Assembly: GCA_905215725.1 (NCBI GenBank)
Contig: CAJMRD010000078.1
Location: 1-10,105 of the forward strand
DNA length: 10,105 nucleotides
Direction of reading: 5' to 3'
DNA from: an uncultured bacterium
GTDB lineage: Bacteria > Actinomycetota > Coriobacteriia > Coriobacteriales > Coriobacteriaceae
In this document: positions 1 to 6,928 of the stretch, in pieces
Layout of the letters: each line of letters begins with the position of its first letter
Numbering within the stretch: position 1 is the first letter of the stretch
Program-made: the position numbers and the translations under genes
Notes under the pieces: generated by a model
Databases searched by the model: none
Told to the model about the DNA's origin: nothing
Seen by the model: the letters and a program-made list of their open reading frames with translations, nothing else

Positions 1-2674
1 GAACGGTCTTCTGGCCGAGGTACAGGCCCAGACCATGCTCAGCGTTATCCTCGAACAGGGAGTTGCACCATGCAGGACCATGGCCGCTGTCCTTGTTGAC
101 GGTGTACGGAGAGATGGAAGCGGTACCGCCCCAGATAGAGGAGCAGCCGGTAGCGTTGGAGATGTACATCTTCTCGCCGAACAGCTGAGTGATCAGGCGA
201 GCGTAAGAGGTCTCGGCACAGCCTGCGCAGGAGCCAGAGAACTCCAGCAGGGGCTGGTTGAACTGAGAACCAATGACGGTGTCATCAGCAAACTTGCTGG
301 GCTTCTTGGAGATGTTGGCGACGCAGTAGTCGAAGACTGCCTGCTGATCGGCCTGGCTCTCCTGAGGAACCATAGCAATTGCCTTGGTGGGGCAGACGGT
401 GACGCACTCGCCGCAGCCCATGCAGTCCAGAGGAGAAACAGCCATCACAAACTTGTACTCGTTTGCGGGGCGGTTGTCACGGCTCTTGGTCTGAGCAGGA
501 GCAGCTGCCAGCTCGTCAGCGGTCAGCTGGAAGGGACGGATGGTAGCATGAGAGCAGACGAATGCACACTGGTTGCAGCCGACGCACTTGGAAGCATCCC
601 ACTCGGGAACGTTCACAGCGGTGCCGCGCTTCTCGTATGCAGATGCGCCCTGCTCCCACTCGCCGTTTGCATTTGCAACGAAAGCGGAAACGGGCAGGCT
701 GTCGCCGTCCATACGAGCGATGGGCTCCATGACATCACGGATCTGCTTGACCAGCTCCGGACGGCCGGTGAGAGCCTTGGGAGCGAGATCAGCCTCGGGG
801 TTGGACCAGGAAGCGGGAACGTCGACCTTGTGGATTGCGTCAACACCAGCATCGATGGCCTTCCAGTTCATCTCAACAACGTCCTGGCCCTTCTTGCCGT
901 AGCTCTTCTGAGCTGCCTGCTTCATGAAGTTGACAGCGTCCTCGATGGGCATAACGTCAGCCAGCTTGAAGAAAGCGGACTGCAGGATGGTATTGGTGCG
1001 CTTGCCCATACCGATCTCGATAGCCTTATCGATGGCGTTGATGGTGTACAGCTGAATGTTGTTGTCAGCAATGTACTTCTTGGCCTCAGCGTTCAGGTGC
1101 TGGCCCAGCTCCTCATCGGTCCACTGGCAGTTGATCATGAACACGCCGCCGGGCTTGACATCCTGGACCATCTTCATGCCCATGTGGATGTAAGCGGGGT
1201 TGTGGCAGGCCACGAAGTCAGCCTGGTTGATGTAGTAGGGGCTGCGGATGGGCTTGTCGCCGAAACGCAGGTGGCTGATGGTGACACCGCCGGTCTTCTT
1301 GGAGTCATACTGGAAGTAAGCCTGAATGTACTTGTCAGTATGGTCGCCGATGATCTTGGTGGAGTTCTTGTTGGCACCGACAGTACCGTCGCCGCCGAGA
1401 CCCCAGAACTTGCACTCGATGGTGCCTTCCGCCGCGGTGTTCGGGCAGTTCTTGTCCTCGGGGAGGGAGAGGCCAGTCACGTCATCGACGATGCCGATGG
1501 TGAACTGACGCTTCATCTCGTCCTTCTTCAGCTCGCTGTAAACGGCGAAGACGGAAGCGGGCGGGGTATCCTTGGAGCCGAGACCGTAACGGCCGCCGAT
1601 GACCTGAATGTCGGTCTTGCCGGCGTTGGCGAGCGCGGTGACGACGTCGAGGTACAGGGGCTCACCCTGTGCGCCGGGCTCCTTGGTGCGGTCGAGGACG
1701 GCGATCTTCTTACAGGTCGCGGGAATGGCCTCGATCAGGCGCTCGGCCTTGAACGGACGGTACAGGCGGACCTTGATGAGACCGACCTTCTCGCCGTGGG
1801 CATTGAGGTAGTCGATGACTTCTTCGGCCACGTCGCAGATGGAGCCCATCGCGATGATGACGCGGTCGGCGTCGGGCGCGCCGTAGTAGTTGAACAGCTT
1901 ATAGTCGGTGCCGAGCTTGGCGTTGATCTTATCCATGTAGGATTCAACGACCTCGGGCAGCGCGTCATAATACTGGTTGCAGGCTTCACGATGCTGGAAG
2001 AAGGTATCGCCGTTCTCATGAGAGCCGCGCATATGCGGATGCTCGGGATTGAGGGCGTGCTCACGGAAGGCCTTGACGGCGTCCATGTCGCACATCTCGG
2101 CGAGGTCCTTATAATCCCAGACCGCGATCTTCTGGATCTCGTGGCTGGTGCGGAAGCCGTCGAAGAAGTTAAGGAACGGGGTCTTGCCCTCGATGGCGGC
2201 AAGGTGAGCCACCGGCGAGAGGTCCATGACCTCCTGGACGTTGCCCTCGGCGAGCATGGCGAAACCGGTCTGGCGGCAGGCCATGACGTCGGAGTGATCA
2301 CCGAAGATGTTCAGGGCGTGGGAAGCGACGCAACGCGCGGAGACGTGGAAAACGCCCGGGAGCTGCTCGCCTGCGATCTTGTACATGTTCGGGATCATCA
2401 GGAGCAGGCCCTGAGAAGCCGTGTAGGTGGTGGTCAGAGCACCGGCGCCCAGCGAACCGTGAACGGTACCGGCTGCACCTGCCTCGGACTCCATCTCGAC
2501 GACCTTGACCGGGGTGCCGAAGATGTTCTTGCGACCCTGGGCCGCCCACTGGTCGACATGGTCGGCCATCGGGCTGGACGGCGTAATGGGATAAATTCCC
2601 GCTACCTCGGTGTACGCATACGAAACATATGCGGCCGCCTCGTTGCCGTCCATAGACTTAAACTTACGCGCCAT
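1..2674 (-). CDS. nifJ: Pyruvate:ferredoxin (flavodoxin) oxidoreductase, N-terminal 891 codons; C-terminus beyond window edge
   Basis: Catalyses pyruvate + CoA + oxidised ferredoxin to acetyl-CoA + CO2 + reduced ferredoxin in the cytoplasm, the main pyruvate-oxidising step of many anaerobes. The single-chain domain order is visible: N-terminal TPP/pyruvate domain with T31 (YPITPSSPMAD), E64 (VVEMESEAGA) and R114, which by position match the active-site Thr31, Glu64 and Arg114 of the Desulfovibrio africanus enzyme; domain II with DRTKEPGA at 328-335; gamma/EKR domain with GGDGTVGANK around 427; two [4Fe-4S] ferredoxin motifs at C697/700/703/707 and C751/754/757/761; then the TPP domain with CAGC at 816-819 and NATGCSS with C844, three of the four ligands of the proximal cluster. 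The fourth ligand and roughly 280-300 residues lie outside. The first ferredoxin motif ends C-S rather than the usual C-P. Start is the ATG at 2674, 8 nt after AGGAG (2683-2687). Codon choice is strongly biased: no TTA, CTA or TCA over almost the whole gene. It appears to be transcribed alone. Confidence 0.97.
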   Translation of the reverse strand, partial: MARKFKSMDGNEAAAYVSYAYTEVAGIYPITPSSPMADHVDQWAAQGRKNIFGTPVKVVEMESEAGAAGTVHGSLGAGALTTTYTASQGLLLMIPNMYKIAGEQLPGVFHVSARCVASHALNIFGDHSDVMACRQTGFAMLAEGNVQEVMDLSPVAHLAAIEGKTPFLNFFDGFRTSHEIQKIAVWDYKDLAEMCDMDAVKAFREHALNPEHPHMRGSHENGDTFFQHREACNQYYDALPEVVESYMDKINAKLGTDYKLFNYYGAPDADRVIIAMGSICDVAEEVIDYLNAHGEKVGLIKVRLYRPFKAERLIEAIPATCKKIAVLDRTKEPGAQGEPLYLDVVTALANAGKTDIQVIGGRYGLGSKDTPPASVFAVYSELKKDEMKRQFTIGIVDDVTGLSLPEDKNCPNTAAEGTIECKFWGLGGDGTVGANKNSTKIIGDHTDKYIQAYFQYDSKKTGGVTISHLRFGDKPIRSPYYINQADFVACHNPAYIHMGMKMVQDVKPGGVFMINCQWTDEELGQHLNAEAKKYIADNNIQLYTINAIDKAIEIGMGKRTNTILQSAFFKLADVMPIEDAVNFMKQAAQKSYGKKGQDVVEMNWKAIDAGVDAIHKVDVPASWSNPEADLAPKALTGRPELVKQIRDVMEPIARMDGDSLPVSAFVANANGEWEQGASAYEKRGTAVNVPEWDASKCVGCNQCAFVCSHATIRPFQLTADELAAAPAQTKSRDNRPANEYKFVMAVSPLDCMGCGECVTVCPTKAIAMVPQESQADQQAVFDYCVANISKKPSKFADDTVIGSQFNQPLLEFSGSCAGCAETSYARLITQLFGEKMYISNATGCSSIWGGTASISPYTVNKDSGHGPAWCNSLFEDNAEHGLGLYLGQKTV

Positions 2675-2722
2675 ATACCCCTCTCCTCTCATATAGGTAT
2701 ACAGGCCCCGGCGATCGCCGGG
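2671..2722 (-). promoter_or_regulatory. Two tandem hairpins at the PFOR start: GC-rich palindrome and RBS/start-codon hairpin
   Basis: Seen directly: a perfect 16-bp palindrome CCCGGCGATCGCCGGG at 2707-2722, able to form a 6-bp GC stem with a GATC loop in the mRNA. Right after it, CTGTATACC (2704-2696 on the minus strand) can pair with GGTATATGG (2679-2671), nine pairs of which two are G-U. The Shine-Dalgarno AGGAG sits in the loop, and the AUG start codon is in the 3' arm. Such a fold could limit initiation on the PFOR mRNA, or the 16-bp palindrome could be a DNA operator. The first 11 bases GCCCCGGCGAT recur at 2909-2919. The function is inference; the pairing is certain on paper only. Confidence 0.45.
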
Positions 2723-3153
2723 ATATTGGCGTGATGGGATTTTCGCTGTTGCTTCCAATCATCTGGCAGGCAGACTGAGCAGCAGGTACATGGCGTGGAG
2801 AGAAGGCATGCCAAGGCGAGGAGGGCTGCACGCGCTCCACAGGCCCAGCTACCCGTCTTGCACATGACCGAGCGCCGCAAAGGCCGCATGTCAGATGCTC
2901 CCGGGCACGCCCCGGCGATGGGAGGCGCCCGCAACGGAAATCCGCATGCGGGTTTATTGTACCCCGCCGTCAAGCCATATTTCGGCAAATATAGGTGGCC
3001 GGTAAAGGTTTACCTCGGGTGACTATTGTGCGCCCGGCACCGACGGACACAGTCCCCTGGAACCCCACAGCAGTTGCGGTGAAATAGGGACTGTTTTTGC
3101 TGTTAACGGCCTTAATCAGTCCCTATTTCACCGCAACTCATTGAGGGGATGAG
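2675..3153. other. Intergenic region between PFOR start and FHA gene end
   Basis: No credible gene is seen in this 479-bp stretch. It holds the two PFOR-proximal hairpins (2671-2722), an 11-bp direct repeat (2705-2715 and 2909-2919), a GC-rich segment of about 200 bp with no coding look, a palindrome CCGCATGCGG at 2942-2951, and a possible minus-strand -10 box TACAAT (2961-2956) for PFOR. A TTGACG lies only 6 nt upstream of that box, too close to be its -35, so the promoter is uncertain. If transcription starts near 2950, the PFOR leader would be about 275 nt, long for a simple leader. The far end contains the large inverted repeat at 3072-3138. Confidence 0.5.
3072..3138. repeat. Long inverted repeat (22-bp perfect arms, 23-nt spacer), REP/MITE-like
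   Basis: Arms at 3072-3093 and 3117-3138 are perfect reverse complements, beginning AGTTGCGGTGAAATAGGGAC on the left. The spacer contains a TTTTT run and a GTTAAC palindrome. The arm-proximal heptamer CAGTCCC also occurs just outside, at 3050-3056, where GGACACAGTCC forms its own small hairpin. It lies 15 bp past the stop of the FHA gene, so in RNA it would fold into a very stable stem at the end of that operon. However, no U-tract follows on the minus strand, so it is not a standard intrinsic terminator. Arm length and perfection fit a repetitive extragenic palindrome or a miniature transposon relic. That identity is inferred and needs a copy count in the genome. Confidence 0.7.
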
Positions 3154-4091
3154 TTAGAGGGCACCGAGGAGGATGGCGTAGGTGGTGGATTCGCCGAGTT
3201 TGAGCTCGTCGCCGGGGCTGAGCCGGGCGGAGCGGCCGGGCTCTACTTGAATACACACGCTCGTGGCCCCGTTTACCACCACGGTGCCGTTCGTGGACGA
3301 CAGGTCCTCGACAAACCATGTGCCAGAATCGTCGCACCAGTATGGGCATGGCGGGCCGAGACGTCGTCACCGACATCGGTGATGTCGCCCTCCCCCGTTG
3401 CCAGCGCGCCGATCTCGACGCCTTCCTCACTCGGCTGAATCCAGCGCGGGGCGCTCACCACGTAGCCGTTTTGCACGCGCAGCAGTCCCAGCGGATGCGC
3501 CGGCGCGACCTCGTGCTCGCCCACGACCGAAGATGTGCTCAGCGAGCGCGGCGTCGACGTGGCGCCGCCACAGGTCGCATGAGCGTAGTCGATGGCATAG
3601 GTCACCGACGAACGGACATCTGCCGAGCAACCCACGGCGACAAACAGCACCAGGATGGCCTCGGCGCGCTCGGCAGGCATGAGTTCAGCCGCCTGCGGCA
3701 GGCGCTCGAGCGCATTGCGATAGAGATTCGTGTCCTGGTGGCATTCCTCGAGTGCCCGCACCATGGGCTCGCCAGCGGGGCCGCACACCATATTGGTCAC
3801 GGCCGCGGCGTCCATGGGATTGCGACGGCGCAGGGCCAGCTGCGACATAATGCGCGCGGCCGAGGTGCCGTAATCGGCAAAATAACGTTCCTGCAGCGTG
3901 CCGACCGGCGCGCGCACGATAAAGCGCGAAACCCAGGAGCGATCGGCGGCACGGCTCTGCGGACTGCGGCCGTCGGCGAGTGGGCGGCTCGAGAGCACCA
4001 GGCCGCACAGTTCGATATGGCTCAGGTGCGCTGCGCGCTTAAAGATGTCAAACATTGCCCCGCACGGGGTGAGCTCAGCTTGAGAAGCCAT
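3154..4091 (-). pseudogene. FHA-domain protein with a single-base frameshift inside the FHA domain
   Basis: From the ATG at 4091 the reading frame runs about 252 residues through an unrecognised N-terminal region into an FHA domain (residues about 215 on): VEIG, GDITDVGDDVSARHAH. At about 3330-3337 the homology jumps by one base. The other frame continues DDSGTWFVEDLSSTNGTVVVNG and the remaining FHA strands to a TAA at 3154-3156. CATACTGG would need one extra base, for example CATATCTGG (H-I-W), to restore a protein of about 312 residues. Without it the frame reads on to a stop at 3273 (272 residues) and loses the SSTNGT segment needed for phosphothreonine peptide binding. FHA domains read Ser/Thr-kinase products, and the gene starts 3 nt after the kinase stop, after AAGAAGGG. 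The usual Gly-Arg of FHA strands 3-4 is Gly-Ala here (EIGA). A sequencing or assembly error is as likely as a real mutation. Confidence 0.8.
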
Positions 4092-4094
4092 GGC

Positions 4095-5933
4095 TTAGCC
4101 CTTCTTGGTCGCAGAGATAGTGTCGGATACTTCGGCCGACCCGCCAAAGGCGCGGGCAGCCGCGGCTCCGCCGGCAAGCGGCGTCGCCATGGAAATTTTC
4201 GCACGTCGTGCTGACACGACGGGAAGCTCAAAGGCAAACCCCATCGCCAGCAAAAACCACGTGAGCGCATAGGTTGCAATTATGGCGGCCACCAGGCCCC
4301 CCGCCACGGCATGCTGGGAAAACACGGCACATGCGAGTGCGGCCAGAGCCGGAACCTCGCAGGCGGAAAGGGCCAACACGCCCTGCAGGAATCCCGCACG
4401 GCGGTCGCGTGCCAAGGCCCCGGCAGCGATGCCCACCATGCCCGGCAGCGCCAACGCCAGCGCGGCGATAATGGCCGGCAGCTTCCCGGACCACATAAGC
4501 GGTCCCACGACGAGCGTCACATGGGCGCCCGACGCCAACAGCGCCGCTGATACCACGACCACAGTCCAAAGCACGCCGCATACCGCCGTCGCACCAACCA
4601 TCGCCGTACGCCGGACTGTGTGCCCCGATACCTCCATCGGGCACGGCATGAGCGGCTCGGCGCGAAGCGAGCGGGCGACATTTTGCGCATAGTGGTCGCA
4701 AAATGCCGAGAGCGCCGCCTCCACCGCAGCCGGCTCGGGACGATCTTCCTGATGGCAGGACAGGCAGGCCATCACCACGTCGAACAGCTGGGCATCGACA
4801 AACGCCAGCGCATCGCGTAGCTCTTCGGAATCCGGCTCAAGCCCTAGCTGCTGGGCCTGCTCGGCCGCAGCGAGCGCCACATCGGGCTCGCGTCGCAGCA
4901 GCTGCGTCAAGTCGCAACCGGGCGCATGGGCACCAATGGGATAGTTGGGCAGCGTATCCATCTTGAGGCGGTAGGGGCTGGCGATATCACGCGTCTTCTT
5001 GCGCGAGCCCGAGGTCCCCGACGCGCCCGGTGCCGCCTCATACGGCGCGACGCCGGCGATGAGCTCGTAGACCACACTCGCCGCGGCGTACACGTCAATC
5101 GCCGGCGACATGCGCAAGGCGCGCAAGTCGGGAATATCATCGGTGAGCATCTCGGGCGGGGCATAGGCAACCGTCGCGCGACGCAGCGTGGCATAACGCT
5201 CCGTAAACGACGCCTTGCCGCCGGTACCGGCCACGGACGCAGGCTCGAGCGCCAGCGACGAGCCAAAGTCAATCAGGCACAGGTCAAAGGTGCCCTCGGC
5301 AAGCTGCCGGTCAAGCGGTAGACGCGCCGTACGCACCATAATATTAGCGGGCGAGATATCGCGATGGACAAAGCCCTCACCCACCAGACTCATACGGCAG
5401 AGCAGATCGAACAGGTCGCGACCCAGACGCGCCGCCACAAGCGGCGACAGGCGTCCGGCATCATCCACGGCGAGTCGCGAACGCAAGCGGGCAAGCGTCT
5501 CGCCCTCGACCCATTCCATGACAATTGCAGGCACACCGTCGACCTCGCCCCAGCCATAGAGGCGGGGAAAGCCCTTAAGGCCCGAAAGGGCACGATGGCA
5601 TTCGTATTCCTCGCGAAACGCTGCCTTGAACTTGGCGACCAGCGCCTCGTGAGCGGCATCGTCGTCGAACTCATCGCGCGCCGGCAAGATGAGCTGCTTG
5701 AGCGCCACGGCCTCGCCTTGGGCGTTGACGGCACGCGTCACGCGGCCGATACCGCCACGGCGCATGGTGGCATCGTCGGCAAACAGCATCGTAAAACGAC
5801 GCAGATAGGCAGGCAGTTCGTCCTGACCGAGCGCAATGGCCGGCTCAAACCCGTCGACACGCGCCAGGCGCAGGCCGACCATGGGATCGCGACCGAGTGA
5901 TTGTGGTGTGGTGGATGCAAGATCGGTCATCAT
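4095..5933 (-). CDS. Membrane-anchored Ser/Thr protein kinase (Hanks type) with four C-terminal transmembrane helices
   Basis: 612 residues. Kinase domain spans roughly 45-425: glycine loop RRGGIGRV at 58-65 (its first glycine replaced by Arg), ATP-binding lysine in VALKQ (K79), EWVEGETL hinge region, catalytic loop HRDISPAN at 190-197 (D192, N197), Mg-binding DFG at 222-224, activation-segment YAPPE, subdomain IX DVYAAASVVYELIAG, and a C-lobe end CHQEDRPEP. All catalytic residues are present, so it should be active. After a short linker come four hydrophobic segments at about 446-469, 485-507, 514-538 and 542-568, then a 40-residue Ala/Gly-rich tail. There are no PASTA repeats and no large outer domain, unlike PknB/PrkC. 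The start is ATG-ATG at 5933; the first ATG overlaps the TGA of the upstream gene (ATGA), which implies translational coupling and explains the lack of a clear RBS. It forms one unit with the exported protein before it and the FHA protein after it. The substrate is unknown. Confidence 0.93.
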   Translation of the reverse strand: MMTDLASTTPQSLGRDPMVGLRLARVDGFEPAIALGQDELPAYLRRFTMLFADDATMRRGGIGRVTRAVNAQGEAVALKQLILPARDEFDDDAAHEALVAKFKAAFREEYECHRALSGLKGFPRLYGWGEVDGVPAIVMEWVEGETLARLRSRLAVDDAGRLSPLVAARLGRDLFDLLCRMSLVGEGFVHRDISPANIMVRTARLPLDRQLAEGTFDLCLIDFGSSLALEPASVAGTGGKASFTERYATLRRATVAYAPPEMLTDDIPDLRALRMSPAIDVYAAASVVYELIAGVAPYEAAPGASGTSGSRKKTRDIASPYRLKMDTLPNYPIGAHAPGCDLTQLLRREPDVALAAAEQAQQLGLEPDSEELRDALAFVDAQLFDVVMACLSCHQEDRPEPAAVEAALSAFCDHYAQNVARSLRAEPLMPCPMEVSGHTVRRTAMVGATAVCGVLWTVVVVSAALLASGAHVTLVVGPLMWSGKLPAIIAALALALPGMVGIAAGALARDRRAGFLQGVLALSACEVPALAALACAVFSQHAVAGGLVAAIIATYALTWFLLAMGFAFELPVVSARRAKISMATPLAGGAAAARAFGGSAEVSDTISATKKG

Positions 5934-6835
5934 AGGGCAAGCGCCGCCACGTTATTGTTGAAGTTACCGAGCGCGACGTCATCATCGCCGTAATGGCCAA
6001 CCCATTGACATAGGTTGGTGTAACAGCCCCACAGATTGGCATACTGCTGATACCACTTTGACCGGGGCGAGAATGTCTGACGACCGAACTCGGCTCGAAT
6101 GACAAACATCTCCCCGACCAGGCTGTCGCACGGTCTGGGATCTCCCGTAGAGTTATAGGTCGAGACCACGTCATTGGCACGAGAAACATAGCCGTCGAGC
6201 ATGTTGTACTTGGTCACAAGCCAACTGTGAATGCTCTCTTCCTCAGCAGCGGAAAGGCCACCGGAGTTTGCATCGTTGTCAGTGTTGCCGCCCATCGAGC
6301 CGCCGTTTCCAGACCCTCCGGTAGAGGAACCCGCCCCAGAGCCGCCGCCCGAACTCGATGAATCCGAGCCGGAGCCAGAATTATCCGAGCTACCGGGCTT
6401 TCCGGACTGCTGGGCGTCCTGCTCCTTTTGCTGCTCGACCTTATTCACCGTTGCCGCCACGCTATTGTTGGACAACCGATCGATGATCTTGGTGTTGGTG
6501 AGCACGATGGTTTTGCCATTGGCAAGCGTGACTTCGTTGTCCGGGGCCTCGGCGCCGTCCGCATCGTCGGTGCCAAACACAACATGCGCGACCACACTTG
6601 CCCAAGCATATCCAGTCGTGGTGCCCAAATCACTTTTGACCTCATGCCCCACGCGCGGTTCGCGTGCGGCATGCGCCTGCATCATGGACGGCACGGTCAT
6701 GCCATAGGCAGAAACGCCAGCTATGACCAGCACCAGCGAGCACGATAGCAGTGCGTACGCCCGCGGCGCCAAGCCCAGTCGGCGTCGCATGCGCACCGCG
6801 GCGCCGCGCTTTGTCTGAGTGCCACCGGGCCGCAT
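5930..6835 (-). CDS. Exported or membrane-anchored protein with Ser/Gly-rich linker, unknown family
   Basis: 301 residues, not recognised. A basic N-terminus (R10, R15, R17-R19, R25) precedes a hydrophobic stretch at about 27-46 and MQAHA-AREP at 52-60, which looks like a signal-peptidase site, so it is probably exported or N-terminally anchored. Residues 60-143 are a mixed region ending in EQQKEQDAQQ. Residues 144-193 are almost pure Ser/Gly/Asn/Asp, a flexible linker. The compact C-terminal part (194-301) is rich in aromatic residues (YNMLDGYV, SKWYQQYANLWGCYTNLCQWVGHYG), with three cysteines at 236, 271 and 276 that could form a disulphide outside the cell. The start ATG at 6835 is chosen because GGAGGAG (6847-6841) lies 5 nt upstream; a longer frame to 6928 would run through a terminator hairpin. 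Its TGA overlaps the kinase ATG, suggesting a joint function, for example sensing or as a kinase partner (inference). Confidence 0.85.
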   Translation of the reverse strand: MRPGGTQTKRGAAVRMRRRLGLAPRAYALLSCSLVLVIAGVSAYGMTVPSMMQAHAAREPRVGHEVKSDLGTTTGYAWASVVAHVVFGTDDADGAEAPDNEVTLANGKTIVLTNTKIIDRLSNNSVAATVNKVEQQKEQDAQQSGKPGSSDNSGSGSDSSSSGGGSGAGSSTGGSGNGGSMGGNTDNDANSGGLSAAEEESIHSWLVTKYNMLDGYVSRANDVVSTYNSTGDPRPCDSLVGEMFVIRAEFGRQTFSPRSKWYQQYANLWGCYTNLCQWVGHYGDDDVALGNFNNNVAALAL

Positions 6836-6840
6836 GCGTT

Positions 6841-6847
6841 CTCCTCC
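6841..6847 (-). promoter_or_regulatory. Strong ribosome binding site that fixes the start of the exported-protein gene
   Basis: GGAGGAG on the minus strand, 5 nt before the ATG at 6835. It decides this start over the in-frame upstream ATGs at 6928 and 6892, which would place the terminator hairpin inside the coding sequence. Confidence 0.8.
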
Positions 6848-6848
6848 A

Positions 6849-6875
6849 ACAAAAACACGCCGCTCAGAAGCGGCG
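6849..6875 (-). terminator. Intrinsic terminator, possibly an attenuator, just before the exported-protein RBS
   Basis: On the minus strand CGCCGCT-TCTG-AGCGGCG forms a 7-bp GC-rich stem with a 4-nt loop, followed by TGTTTTTGTT. This is a textbook rho-independent terminator. The U-tract ends 1-2 nt before GGAGGAG. It may stop read-through from recR, about 200 bp upstream. However, any promoter for the exported protein-kinase-FHA unit must lie upstream of it, since no room is left downstream, so that unit's own mRNA would have to pass it. This makes conditional termination plausible (inference). Confidence 0.75.
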
Positions 6876-6897
6876 CATTCATTCAAATCCATATTTG

Positions 6898-6928
6898 AGT
6901 GTATCAGCGAACCCAAAAGGTTGCGCAA
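6898..6928 (-). promoter_or_regulatory. Candidate promoter for the exported protein-kinase-FHA unit
   Basis: TTGCGC (6928-6923, within the palindrome TTGCGCAA) and TACACT (6903-6898) are spaced by 19 nt; an alternative -10 is GATACA with 17 nt. The match to a sigma-70-type consensus is moderate only. If real, transcripts start about 20 nt before the terminator hairpin, giving a short leader that consists mainly of that hairpin and the RBS. Confidence 0.3.

Noticed and set aside
35..2734. Very long plus-strand open frame opposite PFOR
   Set aside because: It is codon-aligned antisense to a well-supported PFOR, has no domain pattern and is explained by codon bias.
2956..2978. TTGACG plus TACAAT as a PFOR promoter
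   Set aside because: Only 6 nt separate them instead of about 17, so they cannot act as -35 and -10 of one promoter; TACAAT alone is kept as a weak candidate.
2689..2988. Minus-strand open frame of 99 codons in the PFOR leader
   Set aside because: No RBS, Cys/Pro/Ala-rich composition and overlap with the hairpins; reads like non-coding GC-rich sequence.
3072..3138. Inverted repeat as a plain intrinsic terminator
   Set aside because: No U-tract follows the stem on either strand, and the arms are unusually long.
3325..3340. Programmed ribosomal frameshift in the FHA gene
   Set aside because: No slippery heptamer or clear downstream stimulator at the shift point; a one-base deletion explains it better.
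3318..4214. Plus-strand open frame of 298 codons opposite the FHA gene
   Set aside because: Arg/His-rich composition typical of a GC-rich shadow frame; the minus strand carries FHA motifs and operon spacing.
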